Below, piece after piece: positions 1-6,906 of a stretch of DNA of 52,952 bases. Made by a program: the position numbers and the translations under genes. Under the pieces are notes generated by a model. That model did not search any database, was not told where the DNA came from, and saw only the letters and a list, made by a program, of their open reading frames with translations. Source of the stretch: Sphingomonas sp. (lineage in GTDB: Bacteria; Pseudomonadota; Alphaproteobacteria; Sphingomonadales; Sphingomonadaceae); contig NZ_JACCSU010000050.1 in assembly GCF_013812825.1 (NCBI RefSeq), positions 1 to 52,952 on the forward strand. The letters are read 5' to 3'. Numbering within the stretch: position 1 is the first letter of the stretch; each line of letters opens with the position of its first letter.

Positions 1-28
1 ATTAACATTTCGTCTTGACGCCTTACAA

Positions 29-71
29 TTTGCGACATTCCTGCTATATGAAAGCGGCTATCAGTCGCAAA
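29..71. promoter_or_regulatory. Inverted repeat in the cspA leader
   Basis: TTTGCGAC at 29-36 is repeated as its exact reverse complement GTCGCAAA at 64-71, with 27 nt between. It lies about 95 nt upstream of the cspA start. A TTGACG at 15-20 could be a -35 box, but no -10 box sits at normal spacing. Cold-shock genes usually carry long structured 5' leaders, so this may be part of such a leader or an operator. The repeat is seen; the role is inferred. Confidence 0.35.
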
Positions 72-165
72 CGGACGGTCTCAAGGCGCTTTGCGGCTCC
101 TCATTCCTTCTATCGCTGCTCCTAGCAAAGGCCGAATATCCGGCCGATTCAGAAGGAAAACGACT

Positions 166-372
166 ATGCCAACAGGCACCGTAAAATTTTTCAACGCCGC
201 CAAGGGCTATGGCTTCATCCAGCCTGACGACGGCGGCAAGGACGCGTTCGTCCACATCAGCGCCGTCGAGCGCGCGGGTATGCGCACGCTGAACCAGGAC
301 CAGAAGGTCACGTTCGACGTTGAGGACGACGGCCGCGGCAAGCAGCAGGCGGTCAACCTGCAGGCTGAATAA
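166..372 (+). CDS. cspA: Cold-shock protein (CspA family)
   Basis: The gene encodes a 68-residue single cold-shock domain, a nucleic-acid chaperone that binds single-stranded RNA and DNA in the cytoplasm. RNP1 is KGYGFI at residues 13-18 and RNP2 is FVHIS at 28-32. Length and composition match the family. I chose ATG 166 because AGAAGGAAA at 151-159 is a Shine-Dalgarno at proper distance and the family begins this way; the frame stays open upstream to 91, but that part has no family similarity. The leader is at least 100 nt long and a strong terminator follows the stop, so the gene is probably monocistronic. Whether it is cold-induced or constitutive cannot be told from sequence. Confidence 0.95.
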   Translation: MPTGTVKFFNAAKGYGFIQPDDGGKDAFVHISAVERAGMRTLNQDQKVTFDVEDDGRGKQQAVNLQAE

Positions 373-379
373 TCGAAAC

Positions 380-416
380 GGGGCGCCGCCTTCACCAGGT
401 GGCGCCCCTTTCTTTT
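380..416 (+). terminator. Rho-independent terminator of cspA
   Basis: GGGGCGCC (380-387) pairs with GGCGCCCC (401-408) around a 13-nt loop, followed by the T-rich run TTTCTTTT (409-416). It begins 8 nt after the cspA stop. Confidence 0.85.
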
Positions 417-430
417 CCAAAGGTAAATGA

Positions 431-679
431 ATGACCGATCGCGAAACCTTCCTTTCTCGGGCCGCCGAAGCTCGAAAGGATGCGGACGAAGCGATGCTCG
501 ACAATGTGCGCGATCGCTGCCTGAGATCGGAAGCCGCGTGGAGCGAAATGGCCGCACGCGCCGAACGTACCGAGAAGATGCGCGCCGCCCGCGATGCCGA
601 AAAGGCGTCGATCAATGCCACTTCCAGCCTGGCGGAACCCCAGCCACAGCCGGCTGACCAAAACCCTAATCCAGCATAA
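431..679 (+). CDS. Small hypothetical protein, 82 aa
   Basis: I do not recognise a named family. The protein is short, highly charged and probably helical through residues 1-60 (many Glu, Arg and Ala), then has a Pro/Gln/Asn-rich tail. There is no signal peptide, membrane segment or cysteine. ATG 431 is preceded by AAAGGT at 419-424. Small proteins of this composition downstream of a cold-shock gene are familiar from sphingomonads, but no function is known to me. It starts right after the cspA terminator, so it may be read by leak-through or from its own promoter. Confidence 0.65.
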   Translation: MTDRETFLSRAAEARKDADEAMLDNVRDRCLRSEAAWSEMAARAERTEKMRAARDAEKASINATSSLAEPQPQPADQNPNPA

Positions 680-756
680 ACCTCGTCTTTACGCCCTTGG
701 GTTAGAACCCGTCCCATAGACCCGTCCCAGCGGTAGGGCGGCAGGGGAATTTGCGA

Positions 757-1428
757 ATGGCGATCAATCGGTTCGTCGACCGGCCTACGGTTAGCGTTGC
801 CGAATATCATCTTGCGCGCGTTGCCGAAGCCGGCAGCGCGCGGCACGCTTATTTTAGCGCCCTGGTGGAATCGGCTGGTCCGAATGCGGCTCGCGATATC
901 GCCGACGCGGTGCACTTGCTGTGCAGCGTTCACGGCCGCCACCCGGCGATCATGGCTCTGGCATTCTCGATGGCGCCGAAAGGATCGGTACATGGCTGGC
1001 TTGGCCGAGCCGCCGACGCGTTCGAACGCGAGCGGCTGTATCTGGTCCGCCTCACCGCCGCCGTCGGGCCGCTTCCAAGCACGCCTGGCGCCGCCGAGAC
1101 GGAGGCGGCACTGGTCGCCCAGCGGCACGCCCTCGAGGTCCTTGCCAAATCGGAACGCAACGGGTGCGCGCTTGGCGCTGCAACTGCGCTGGTCAGCGAC
1201 TGGTGGCCGATCCGCCGCCTGCTCGACCGTGCCGCCGCTCGGGTCGGGCTCGAATGCCCCGCGTCGTCACTTCCCGACGAACTGTCAATGTTGGAAGTCA
1301 TCAACCACGCCTGCGGCAGCCCTTCAAGCGAGCGGGCCCTGGCGTTCGGCGGGGAGCAGCTCCTGCTACAGCACCGCGCATTCCTCGACTTGCTTCAGGC
1401 GAGGGCTGCCGTAAGAGGCGACTGGTAA
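757..1428 (+). CDS. Hypothetical protein, 223 aa, mostly helical
   Basis: A cytoplasmic-looking helical protein without signal peptide or membrane span. It has a His/Ala-rich first half, with ARHAYF near residue 28 and a VHGRHPAIM segment near residue 59, and a WWPIRRLLDRA segment near residue 150. It is conserved-looking but I cannot assign a domain with confidence; it resembles sphingomonad-only proteins of unknown function. ATG 757 is preferred over TTG 751 because the AGGGG at 743-747 is 9 nt from the ATG but only 3 nt from the TTG. It is the last gene before the repeat-rich stretch. Confidence 0.75.
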   Translation: MAINRFVDRPTVSVAEYHLARVAEAGSARHAYFSALVESAGPNAARDIADAVHLLCSVHGRHPAIMALAFSMAPKGSVHGWLGRAADAFERERLYLVRLTAAVGPLPSTPGAAETEAALVAQRHALEVLAKSERNGCALGAATALVSDWWPIRRLLDRAAARVGLECPASSLPDELSMLEVINHACGSPSSERALAFGGEQLLLQHRAFLDLLQARAAVRGDW

Positions 1429-1456
1429 GCGATACTGCGGGCAAGCCCGGCGGACG

Positions 1457-1486
1457 AACGTCTGCTTTCGACCCATGTCGGACATT
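1457..1486. repeat. Dispersed palindrome, copy A (degenerate)
   Basis: A 30-bp imperfect copy of the palindrome seen best at 5381-5410. The left arm reads AACGTCTGC and the right arm TCGGACATT, so both arms carry changes from AATGTCCGC / GCGGACATT, while the spacer keeps the TTTC-ACCCAT pattern. Confidence 0.6.
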
Positions 1487-1657
1487 CTGGGCTGGGCGCG
1501 AACTCACCAGAAGCGGACGTTCATTCAGGATAATACGCAAATACCGCTGACGACCCGAGGCGGTCGTCGAATAGGCAGCGTACCAATCTCCGTAAGCGGA
1601 AATTTGAAGCGGGCTTCTGACACCCGCGAATCCGCCGCAACCAATGAAGCAGATACC

Positions 1658-1685
1658 GGTGTCAAAACGGACCGGTTGTGACACC
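1658..1685. repeat. 28-bp imperfect palindrome, left copy of an inverted pair
   Basis: The segment starts GGTGTCAAAAC and ends GGTTGTGACACC, so it is itself an imperfect palindrome. Its reverse complement matches 4251-4278 at 23 of 28 positions. The two copies bracket the MarR/S41/membrane-protein operon in opposite orientation. Confidence 0.7.
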
Positions 1686-1826
1686 AAGCTCACGGCGAAT
1701 AGCGCCGTCCCTTTACTCTCCCTGCTTTCCCGAATGGGATCGAATTTCGGGAATGAGAAAGCTTTTTAAAACCTATGCTTGGCGCGAGATGAGAAGGGTA
1801 CGCGGCTTTCGTGGCATATCGGTGAC

Positions 1827-1854
1827 TTGACACGTACCTAGTTACCGATATTTA
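1827..1854 (+). promoter_or_regulatory. Promoter of the MarR gene with palindrome between boxes
   Basis: A consensus -35 TTGACA lies at 1827-1832 and a -10-like TATTTA at 1849-1854, 16 nt apart. Transcription would begin near 1861, which is the first base of the GTG start codon, so the mRNA may be leaderless. Between the boxes is GTACCTAGTTAC (1834-1845), a 12-bp palindrome with a single mismatched pair around CTAG, placed where an autorepressor of the MarR type would bind. The boxes and palindrome are seen; promoter use and repression are inferred. Confidence 0.5.
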
Positions 1855-1860
1855 TGCCGC

Positions 1861-2358
1861 GTGGCCGATTTTATTGAGACGCAGGGCAACGTCTTCGTGG
1901 CGCACCGGCTGCGCCGCGCCTCCGATCGCATCGTCGACCAAGTCGGAGAGATGCTGGCCGCAGAGGGTCTTGATGTGCCGCCGCGCGGGGCGTCGATGCT
2001 GCTGATGATCGACGAACGGGATGCGATCGGCGTCGTCGAGGTCGCGCAGCGGCTGCGCCTCTCGCATCCGCTGATCGTACGGATGGCGCAGCGGTTCGAG
2101 CAGCTCGGCCTAGTCGAGATCGAGGTCGATCCCGGCGACGCGCGCCGCCGCCGGCTAGTTCCGACTGGAAAGGGGCGGCGGGAGGCGGCGGCGATCCGCG
2201 CCTTCAACACGCGCCTCGCCGCCATGTTCAACGCGCTCTTCGCCGAGATCGACAGCCCGCTCGTGACGGTGCTCGACAGGTTGGACGCGGCGCTCGACGC
2301 CACCCCCATCGCCGCGCGGATGGCCGCGCTTGCCGATCTCCAAGGAGCCGACGAATGA
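1861..2358 (+). CDS. MarR-family transcriptional regulator
   Basis: A 165-residue winged-helix regulator. The core spans residues 40-115: a helix-turn-helix around VVEVAQRLRLSHPLIVRMAQRF, then the wing with DARRRRLVPTGKG, typical of MarR proteins. The start is GTG 1861; an upstream in-frame stop at 1828-1830 leaves no earlier start, and there is no Shine-Dalgarno, in keeping with a leaderless message. The stop overlaps the next gene's start by 4 bp (ATGA), so the regulator and the S41 protease are translationally coupled. It probably represses its own operon through the palindrome at 1834-1845; the ligand is unknown. Confidence 0.85.
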   Translation: MADFIETQGNVFVAHRLRRASDRIVDQVGEMLAAEGLDVPPRGASMLLMIDERDAIGVVEVAQRLRLSHPLIVRMAQRFEQLGLVEIEVDPGDARRRRLVPTGKGRREAAAIRAFNTRLAAMFNALFAEIDSPLVTVLDRLDAALDATPIAARMAALADLQGADE

Positions 2359-3686
2359 AGCGCCTCACAACCCTGTTGTTGCCTGTTCTCGTCTGCTTGC
2401 CCGTGACTGCGTCCGGCCAGGCTCGGCCCGCTCCGGTCGGTATGGTCATGCCGCAGACGGCCGCGCTGACCGTCGCCGACAGGCAGGCAATCGTCGCCAA
2501 GCTGGTCGGCGCGCTGCGCGACCGCTATGTCTTCCTCGACGTCGCGGAGAAGGCCGCCGCGAGGGTGCAGGCGGCCCACGCTGCCGGCGACTATGCGGCG
2601 CTCGCCGATCCGAACGCGTTCGCCGCGCGGCTGACTGCCGATCTCGCCGGCGTCGCGCACGACAAGCACATGAAGGTCATATCGCTGACTGCGCCCCCGC
2701 CCGGGCCGATGCGGCCGATGGCGCGTGGCGAGGGCGGCGTCTTTCGCGCCGATCGGATCGCGGGCGGGATCGGCTACATAGAGGTGCTCGGCTTTCCACC
2801 GCCGATGATCTTCAAGCGGACGCTCGACCGGGCGATGGCCGCGCTCGCCGGCAGCCGCGCGCTCGTCATCGACATGCGGCGCAATGGCGGCGGCTCGCCA
2901 CGATCGGTCTCCTACCTCGTCAGCTACTTGGTCGCGCCCGGCCGACCGATCAACACGATCGTGTCGCGCACCGAGAAGACCAACGACTCCACCAGGGAGA
3001 GCTTCGCAAGCGAGCCGACGCCGACCAGCTTCGCGGGCGTGCCAATCTACGTCCTGACCAGCAAGGACACGTTCTCGGGCGGCGAGGAGTTCGCCTACGA
3101 CGTCCAGGCTCTCAAGCGCGGGACGCTGATCGGCGAGGTCACCGGCGGCGGGGCCAATCCGGTCGACATGGTCGAACTGGGGCACGGCATGGCGGCCATG
3201 ATCCCGTTCGGTCGCGCCGAGAACCCGGTGACCGGCACCAACTGGGAAGGACGCGGGGTGAAGCCCGACATCGTGGTTCCCGCCGCCGATGCGCTGCGGA
3301 CGGCGTTGACGAAGGCGGGCGGGAAACCGGCTGCCGACATCGCCGCGGCATCGGTCGAGCGCGTCTTCACGCCGCGGTCGGCACCGTTTCCTGGCTCGGA
3401 GAACGCATTGCGCCGGATCGTGGCGGGTTATGCCAGCGGCGCGCCCGATTACGCCATGATGGCGGCCGACGCGGCGGCGCAGGTGCGCGACGCGCTGCCC
3501 GCGCTGCACTCGCAATTCGCCGCGCTGGGTGCGCTCCAGTCGGTGACCTTCAACGGACCCGATCCGCTCGGCGGCGATGAATACCGGCTGCACTTCGCGC
3601 ATGGGACCTTAATGATGGCGCTGGTGCTCGGCCCCCAGGGCAAGGTCGCCGCGATCTCCACGCCGATGCCGCTCCCCGCGCCATGA
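2355..3686 (+). CDS. Exported S41-family serine peptidase
   Basis: A 443-residue protein with a Sec signal peptide (hydrophobic residues 6-18, likely cleavage near 20-23), an S41 N-terminal helical domain (about 38-105) and a ClpP-like peptidase domain (about 135-310). The nucleophile is Ser241 in TFSGGEEF, preceded by the strand YVLTSKD; VIDMRRNGGGSP near residue 175 is the usual S41 core. The IRBP-like layout without a PDZ domain suggests a periplasmic or surface enzyme with an unknown peptide substrate. A good ribosome site, AAGGAG, lies at 2342-2347 within the MarR gene, and the ATGA overlap couples the two genes. The C-terminal 130 residues look like an extra domain that I cannot name. 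Confidence 0.88.
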   Translation: MKRLTTLLLPVLVCLPVTASGQARPAPVGMVMPQTAALTVADRQAIVAKLVGALRDRYVFLDVAEKAAARVQAAHAAGDYAALADPNAFAARLTADLAGVAHDKHMKVISLTAPPPGPMRPMARGEGGVFRADRIAGGIGYIEVLGFPPPMIFKRTLDRAMAALAGSRALVIDMRRNGGGSPRSVSYLVSYLVAPGRPINTIVSRTEKTNDSTRESFASEPTPTSFAGVPIYVLTSKDTFSGGEEFAYDVQALKRGTLIGEVTGGGANPVDMVELGHGMAAMIPFGRAENPVTGTNWEGRGVKPDIVVPAADALRTALTKAGGKPAADIAAASVERVFTPRSAPFPGSENALRRIVAGYASGAPDYAMMAADAAAQVRDALPALHSQFAALGALQSVTFNGPDPLGGDEYRLHFAHGTLMMALVLGPQGKVAAISTPMPLPAP

Positions 3687-4195
3687 TGTGGACCGCACTC
3701 ATCCTCCTTGCCGTGTATGTAGCGCTGAAGAGCGGGCAGTTCGCCTTCCTTGGAAAGGCTTCGGGATATCGCGGCGAACCCGTGAGTTTGGGGCGTCGGC
3801 TCCGGAAGGGCGAACCCGCGCTGCTGATCATCGCCGCATTGATCACGGTGCCGCCGGTGCTGGCCGGAACCTGGTATCACCAACACAAGTTCGAGGAGGT
3901 GCTGCGCAACTCCGTCAAGTGCTACGGCCTTGTCCAGGCCTATCAGAATGCGCCCGAGATCAAGCGATCGAACGGCGGATATGCGGTATACGAGTCCGTC
4001 TACGGCTATCGATGGGCCGCGTTCGACGCGTCGAGGCAGCTCGGATCGGATGCCAAGGCGGTGCAGCAGCGGCTTGATGAGGCGGCGTTGGCGATGGCCG
4101 CTGAGAGCCGTCGCGCCGGCGCAGGTGTCCGGCACGAGAGGCTCTCCGTTACGCAGAGTTGCCTGCATCCGCCGAAGGAGCCTCCCAACGCGTGA
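3683..4195 (+). CDS. Hypothetical membrane protein, third gene of the MarR-S41 operon
   Basis: A 170-residue protein with two predicted membrane segments, about 4-22 and 47-63, followed by a soluble tail with two cysteines (CYGL near 80 and SCLH near 160). I do not recognise the family. The start ATG 3683 overlaps the S41 stop by 4 bp (ATGA), so it is translated with it. Its place suggests an accessory or substrate of the exported peptidase; this is inference from context only. A second ATG directly follows, so the start could be 3686. Confidence 0.7.
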   Translation: MMWTALILLAVYVALKSGQFAFLGKASGYRGEPVSLGRRLRKGEPALLIIAALITVPPVLAGTWYHQHKFEEVLRNSVKCYGLVQAYQNAPEIKRSNGGYAVYESVYGYRWAAFDASRQLGSDAKAVQQRLDEAALAMAAESRRAGAGVRHERLSVTQSCLHPPKEPPNA

Positions 4196-4250
4196 GGCCG
4201 CCTGATCAATGAAAGGATCGAGAGCAGGCGATAGCTCTTATATCCCAGCC

Positions 4251-4278
4251 AGTGTCACAACCGAACGGTTTTGATACC
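4251..4278. repeat. 28-bp imperfect palindrome, right copy of an inverted pair
   Basis: The segment starts AGTGTCACAACCG and ends GGTTTTGATACC. It matches the reverse complement of 1658-1685 at 23 of 28 bases. It lies 55 bp after the operon's last stop codon. Confidence 0.7.
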
Positions 4279-4320
4279 AGCGAATATCGGCTTTTTACTT
4301 AGCCTAATTCAAAACCTGCC

Positions 4321-4348
4321 TGTCCGCTTTCCACCCATTGCGGACATT
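4321..4348. repeat. Dispersed palindrome, copy B
   Basis: Arms TGTCCGC and GCGGACA are perfect and the spacer TTTCCACCCATT is identical to copy D. It lies directly upstream of the ribosome site of the gene at 4385. Confidence 0.85.
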
Positions 4349-4384
4349 CGATCAGGGTGCGACACCCCGGCAGCGGAGGGGTGC

Positions 4385-4966
4385 TTGAACACTTTTGAAT
4401 ACATCACCGTGCTGGTGTCGATCGTAATCGGCTTGGCGATTGCAGACATGGTAACCAGCCTCCATCGTCTCCTTCGCGCGCGGAAGGACGTGCAGTGGGA
4501 CTGGGTATCTCTGGCTGCTGCGCTGCTGATCCTCGCGGAGCTGTTCAACCTCTGGTGGAAATGGCACGGCTTTACCGGAAACACGCTGGGGCAGGTCGTG
4601 CCCTACTTTGGAGTGTTGATCCTTCTCTTCCTCACGGCGTGTGCCACCCTGCCGGACGCAATCCCAGCGGACGGCATCGACTTGGGTCGCTACTTCGACG
4701 ACACACGGCCTTATTTTTGGTCAACCTACTCTGCCTATGTCGCTAGCTGGATTACCTTGCGCCTAGTGGATGACTTTTCTTCTGGAGCTACCGCTGCTGA
4801 TGCACTCGCGCTGCGCTGGTTCGATCTCCTCAATATTCCAATTTTCATCGCCCTTATTTTCGTCCGCCTTCGCTGGGTCAGCGGCGTTGTTATCGTGGCG
4901 ACCTTATTGTGGCTGATGAAGGACTGGTGGTTCATGCGGCTAGCCGGCGAGGCAACTCGAACGTAG
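4385..4966 (+). CDS. Hypothetical six-span membrane protein
   Basis: A 193-residue integral membrane protein with about six hydrophobic segments: residues 3-22, 38-58, 68-88, 108-128, 148-165 and 168-188. It opens with NTFEYITVLVSIVIGLAIAD, a pattern I associate with conserved unknown membrane proteins of sphingomonads. I chose TTG 4385, with GGAGGGG at 4376-4382 just upstream. A longer frame opens at 4271, but its first 38 codons run through the inverted palindrome and copy B and are not protein-like. GGGTG-CGA-CACCC at 4355-4367 forms a small hairpin before the ribosome site. No function can be assigned. Confidence 0.7.
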   Translation: MNTFEYITVLVSIVIGLAIADMVTSLHRLLRARKDVQWDWVSLAAALLILAELFNLWWKWHGFTGNTLGQVVPYFGVLILLFLTACATLPDAIPADGIDLGRYFDDTRPYFWSTYSAYVASWITLRLVDDFSSGATAADALALRWFDLLNIPIFIALIFVRLRWVSGVVIVATLLWLMKDWWFMRLAGEATRT

Positions 4967-4988
4967 ACGACGCTTATCCAACGCAAGT

Positions 4989-5014
4989 AATGTCCGCTTT
5001 CCAATTGCGGACAT
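4989..5014. repeat. Dispersed palindrome, copy C (short spacer)
   Basis: AATGTCCGC ... GCGGACAT with a spacer 4 bp shorter than copies B and D (TTTCCAATT). It lies between the convergent genes ending at 4966 and 5034. Confidence 0.85.
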
Positions 5015-5033
5015 AGGAGCGGCGAGCGACGCG

Positions 5034-5360
5034 TCAGTCGATGACCCGTCGCCCCGCATCGAATGCAAACGCGGCATACCAGCACGCGATAAGACCCATC
5101 GCTACTAAAATGCTTGTTGCGCGGGATGGTCCTTCGGACGTGCGGACTTTCCGCACTAGCCACGCGACGTTGGCTATCAGCACGCACAGTAAAAGCAGGA
5201 CGCTGCCAAACTCCCACGCGAGATACTTGCGAAGGTCCTCAAGCGGCACATCAGTGACCCTGCGGTCAACCCAGAGTAGAGATCCCACTATTACGAAACA
5301 TGCGATGCCGACAGCGTTGACCGCCACCCAGCGCACTGGGGCATGTGACTTCGAGAGCAT
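5034..5360 (-). CDS. Small hypothetical membrane protein, 108 aa
   Basis: Three hydrophobic segments (about 10-31, 48-68, 82-101) with basic loops point to an inner-membrane protein. No family is recognised. ATG 5360 has no clear Shine-Dalgarno, which lowers confidence in the start. The gene is flanked on both sides by dispersed palindromes (copies C and D), so it may be a stand-alone accessory gene. Confidence 0.55.
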   Translation of the reverse strand: MLSKSHAPVRWVAVNAVGIACFVIVGSLLWVDRRVTDVPLEDLRKYLAWEFGSVLLLLCVLIANVAWLVRKVRTSEGPSRATSILVAMGLIACWYAAFAFDAGRRVID

Positions 5361-5380
5361 CGCAAAAGTCTAAAGGAGCT

Positions 5381-5410
5381 AATGTCCGCTTTCCACCCAT
5401 TGCGGACATT
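5381..5410. repeat. Dispersed palindrome, copy D (best copy)
   Basis: A 30-bp element with perfect 9-bp arms AATGTCCGC and GCGGACATT around the spacer TTTCCACCCATT. It lies between the 5' end of the small membrane-protein gene and the 3' end of the chemoreceptor gene. Confidence 0.9.
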
Positions 5411-5432
5411 CAGCTCACGCCGAGCGACGCAA

Positions 5433-6830
5433 TCACTCGTCTCTATAAGCGAGCTCGAAATTGCCCCAGCGGCGGCCCCTGAAGTAGAGCGGCACGAATA
5501 CATTCTTCACCGGGATGAAGCGGTCGCCCAGCTCCATTCGGTAGGTGGCGAGCGTCGCCGGCTTGTCGCTGGCGAGGGCGTTTCGGGTGGTGTCGTCGAT
5601 CAGGATCCGGCGGTTGCGGCAATGCTCGTCGTTCCACACCGGGTCCGGGCCCTGCGGGTGGCTGCGTTCGCTCAGGTGGGTCGGCAGATAGCCGTTCATG
5701 TCGCCGATCGCCGAGCCGATGATGCGGTTGTCTTGGCCCTTGGTGCGGTCGAGGATCGGGCGCACGTGTCTGTCGGCGGCCGCGTTGAAGCGGACGTCAT
5801 ATTGGATCGGGTTGCTGCCTTCGACCAGCTTGTAGTCGCGGTCGAATACGTCCTCGACGCTGACCTCGCCAGCGTCGATCGCGCGCTCGACGGCGATCAT
5901 GATGTTCCGCGCCGTCTCCTGCGCCTTGAGAATGAACGGCGTGTCGTCGATCTCGGCGCCGGAATTGGCGAGCGTGTCGAGCATGGTGTTCGACAATAGC
6001 TCGAGGTGAGCGAGGCGTTTCTCAGCGCTGAGCAGCTCCTGCCCGTTGTCGCGGGCGTCGGCGGCAAAGTCGGTGAGGCCGGCCTTGACCCGGTCGACGC
6101 TGGTCTGGATCATGCTGGTTGAATGGGCGATGCCTTCGGTCTGGCGGTCGACCCTGCCGACGATCTCGGAAACCTCGCGGACCGTGTCGCTGATCTGGCC
6201 AAAGCCCGACTGCGCGGCGCGGCTGCGCTCGACGCCAGTTTTGATCTCGGTGGTGACGGCGCCGGCCTCGCGAGTCAGCTCGCCGATGGTCGAGGCGATC
6301 TGGCTGGTCGCGGCGCGGGTGTCGTGGGCAAGCTTCTTCACTTCCGCGGCAACGACCGCGAAGCTGCGGCCGGCATCGCCGGCGCGCGCCGCCTCGATGG
6401 TTGCGTTCAACGCCAGCATATTGGTCTTGCGGGCGATCGCCTCGATAGTCGAGGAGACGGTCTGCACCTGGTTCATCGCCGAAGCGAAACCGGCCATGCG
6501 CTCGCCCAATTGGACGACGAGCTCGGTCAGGCCCTTGAAGCCGTCGATGGTGCCTTCGATGGCTTCGCGGCCGGCGTCGAGCTTGGCCTTGGCCTGTTCC
6601 GACAGCAGCCGCGCTTCGTCGGTAGAATCCGAGACGCGTTCTTGATCACCGAGCAGCCGCGTCGTCACGTCCTCGAGGCTGTCGAGCATCTTCAAATGCT
6701 CACTGATGCGGTCAGAAACGCCCTTCACGTAACCGGCAACGTCGCTGCACTCCATCGACAGCGACCCGCAATCGCGCGCCACCGCCCGGATCGCTTCCTC
6801 CGTAACCTGCTCGATGCCCTGTGTGGCCAT
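5433..6830 (-). CDS. Soluble methyl-accepting chemotaxis protein, signalling domain first
   Basis: A 465-residue receptor without any membrane segment. The MCP signalling coiled coil fills about residues 60-290, with the hallmark hairpin tip [10 protein letters not shown] at 142-151 followed by [12 protein letters not shown]. Residues about 325-465 form a separate C-terminal domain that ends with conserved-looking aromatic and basic runs ([29 protein letters not shown]). So the order is signalling then putative sensor, the reverse of classical chemoreceptors. Soluble receptors with this order are known in alphaproteobacteria. I cannot name the C-terminal domain; it may be a Cache-like or small-molecule sensor. 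No che genes are in the window. Confidence 0.88.
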   Translation of the reverse strand: MATQGIEQVTEEAIRAVARDCGSLSMECSDVAGYVKGVSDRISEHLKMLDSLEDVTTRLLGDQERVSDSTDEARLLSEQAKAKLDAGREAIEGTIDGFKGLTELVVQLGERMAGFASAMNQVQTVSSTIEAIARKTNMLALNATIEAARAGDAGRSFAVVAAEVKKLAHDTRAATSQIASTIGELTREAGAVTTEIKTGVERSRAAQSGFGQISDTVREVSEIVGRVDRQTEGIAHSTSMIQTSVDRVKAGLTDFAADARDNGQELLSAEKRLAHLELLSNTMLDTLANSGAEIDDTPFILKAQETARNIMIAVERAIDAGEVSVEDVFDRDYKLVEGSNPIQYDVRFNAAADRHVRPILDRTKGQDNRIIGSAIGDMNGYLPTHLSERSHPQGPDPVWNDEHCRNRRILIDDTTRNALASDKPATLATYRMELGDRFIPVKNVFVPLYFRGRRWGNFELAYRDE

Positions 6831-6906
6831 TCCCGCTCCGCTCCCGCTTGGTCCTGGGCTCGGCTTACGGGCAAGCTCCTACTTCTTGGTTAACCACGCG
6901 GGCTGC

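Larger units (their letters stand above)
1429..1860. other. Gene-free 432 bp with repeats and a promoter
   Basis: I see no convincing gene here. A 68-codon open frame at 1475-1681 begins inside a dispersed palindrome and has no ribosome site. The stretch holds one degenerate dispersed palindrome (1457-1486), one arm of a long inverted pair (1658-1685), a hairpin TTCCCGAA / TTCGGGAA at 1727-1734 and 1746-1753, and the promoter of the MarR gene (1827-1854). The hairpin has no T-run directly after it, so I do not call it a terminator. Confidence 0.7.

Noticed and set aside
1475-1681. 68-codon plus-strand open frame
   Set aside because: It begins in dispersed palindrome copy A, ends in the inverted 28-bp palindrome, and has no ribosome site or protein-like composition.
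4271-4384. Upstream extension of the six-span membrane protein
   Set aside because: The extra codons run through two repeat elements and give the typical translated-palindrome string; the TTG with GGAGGGG is preferred.
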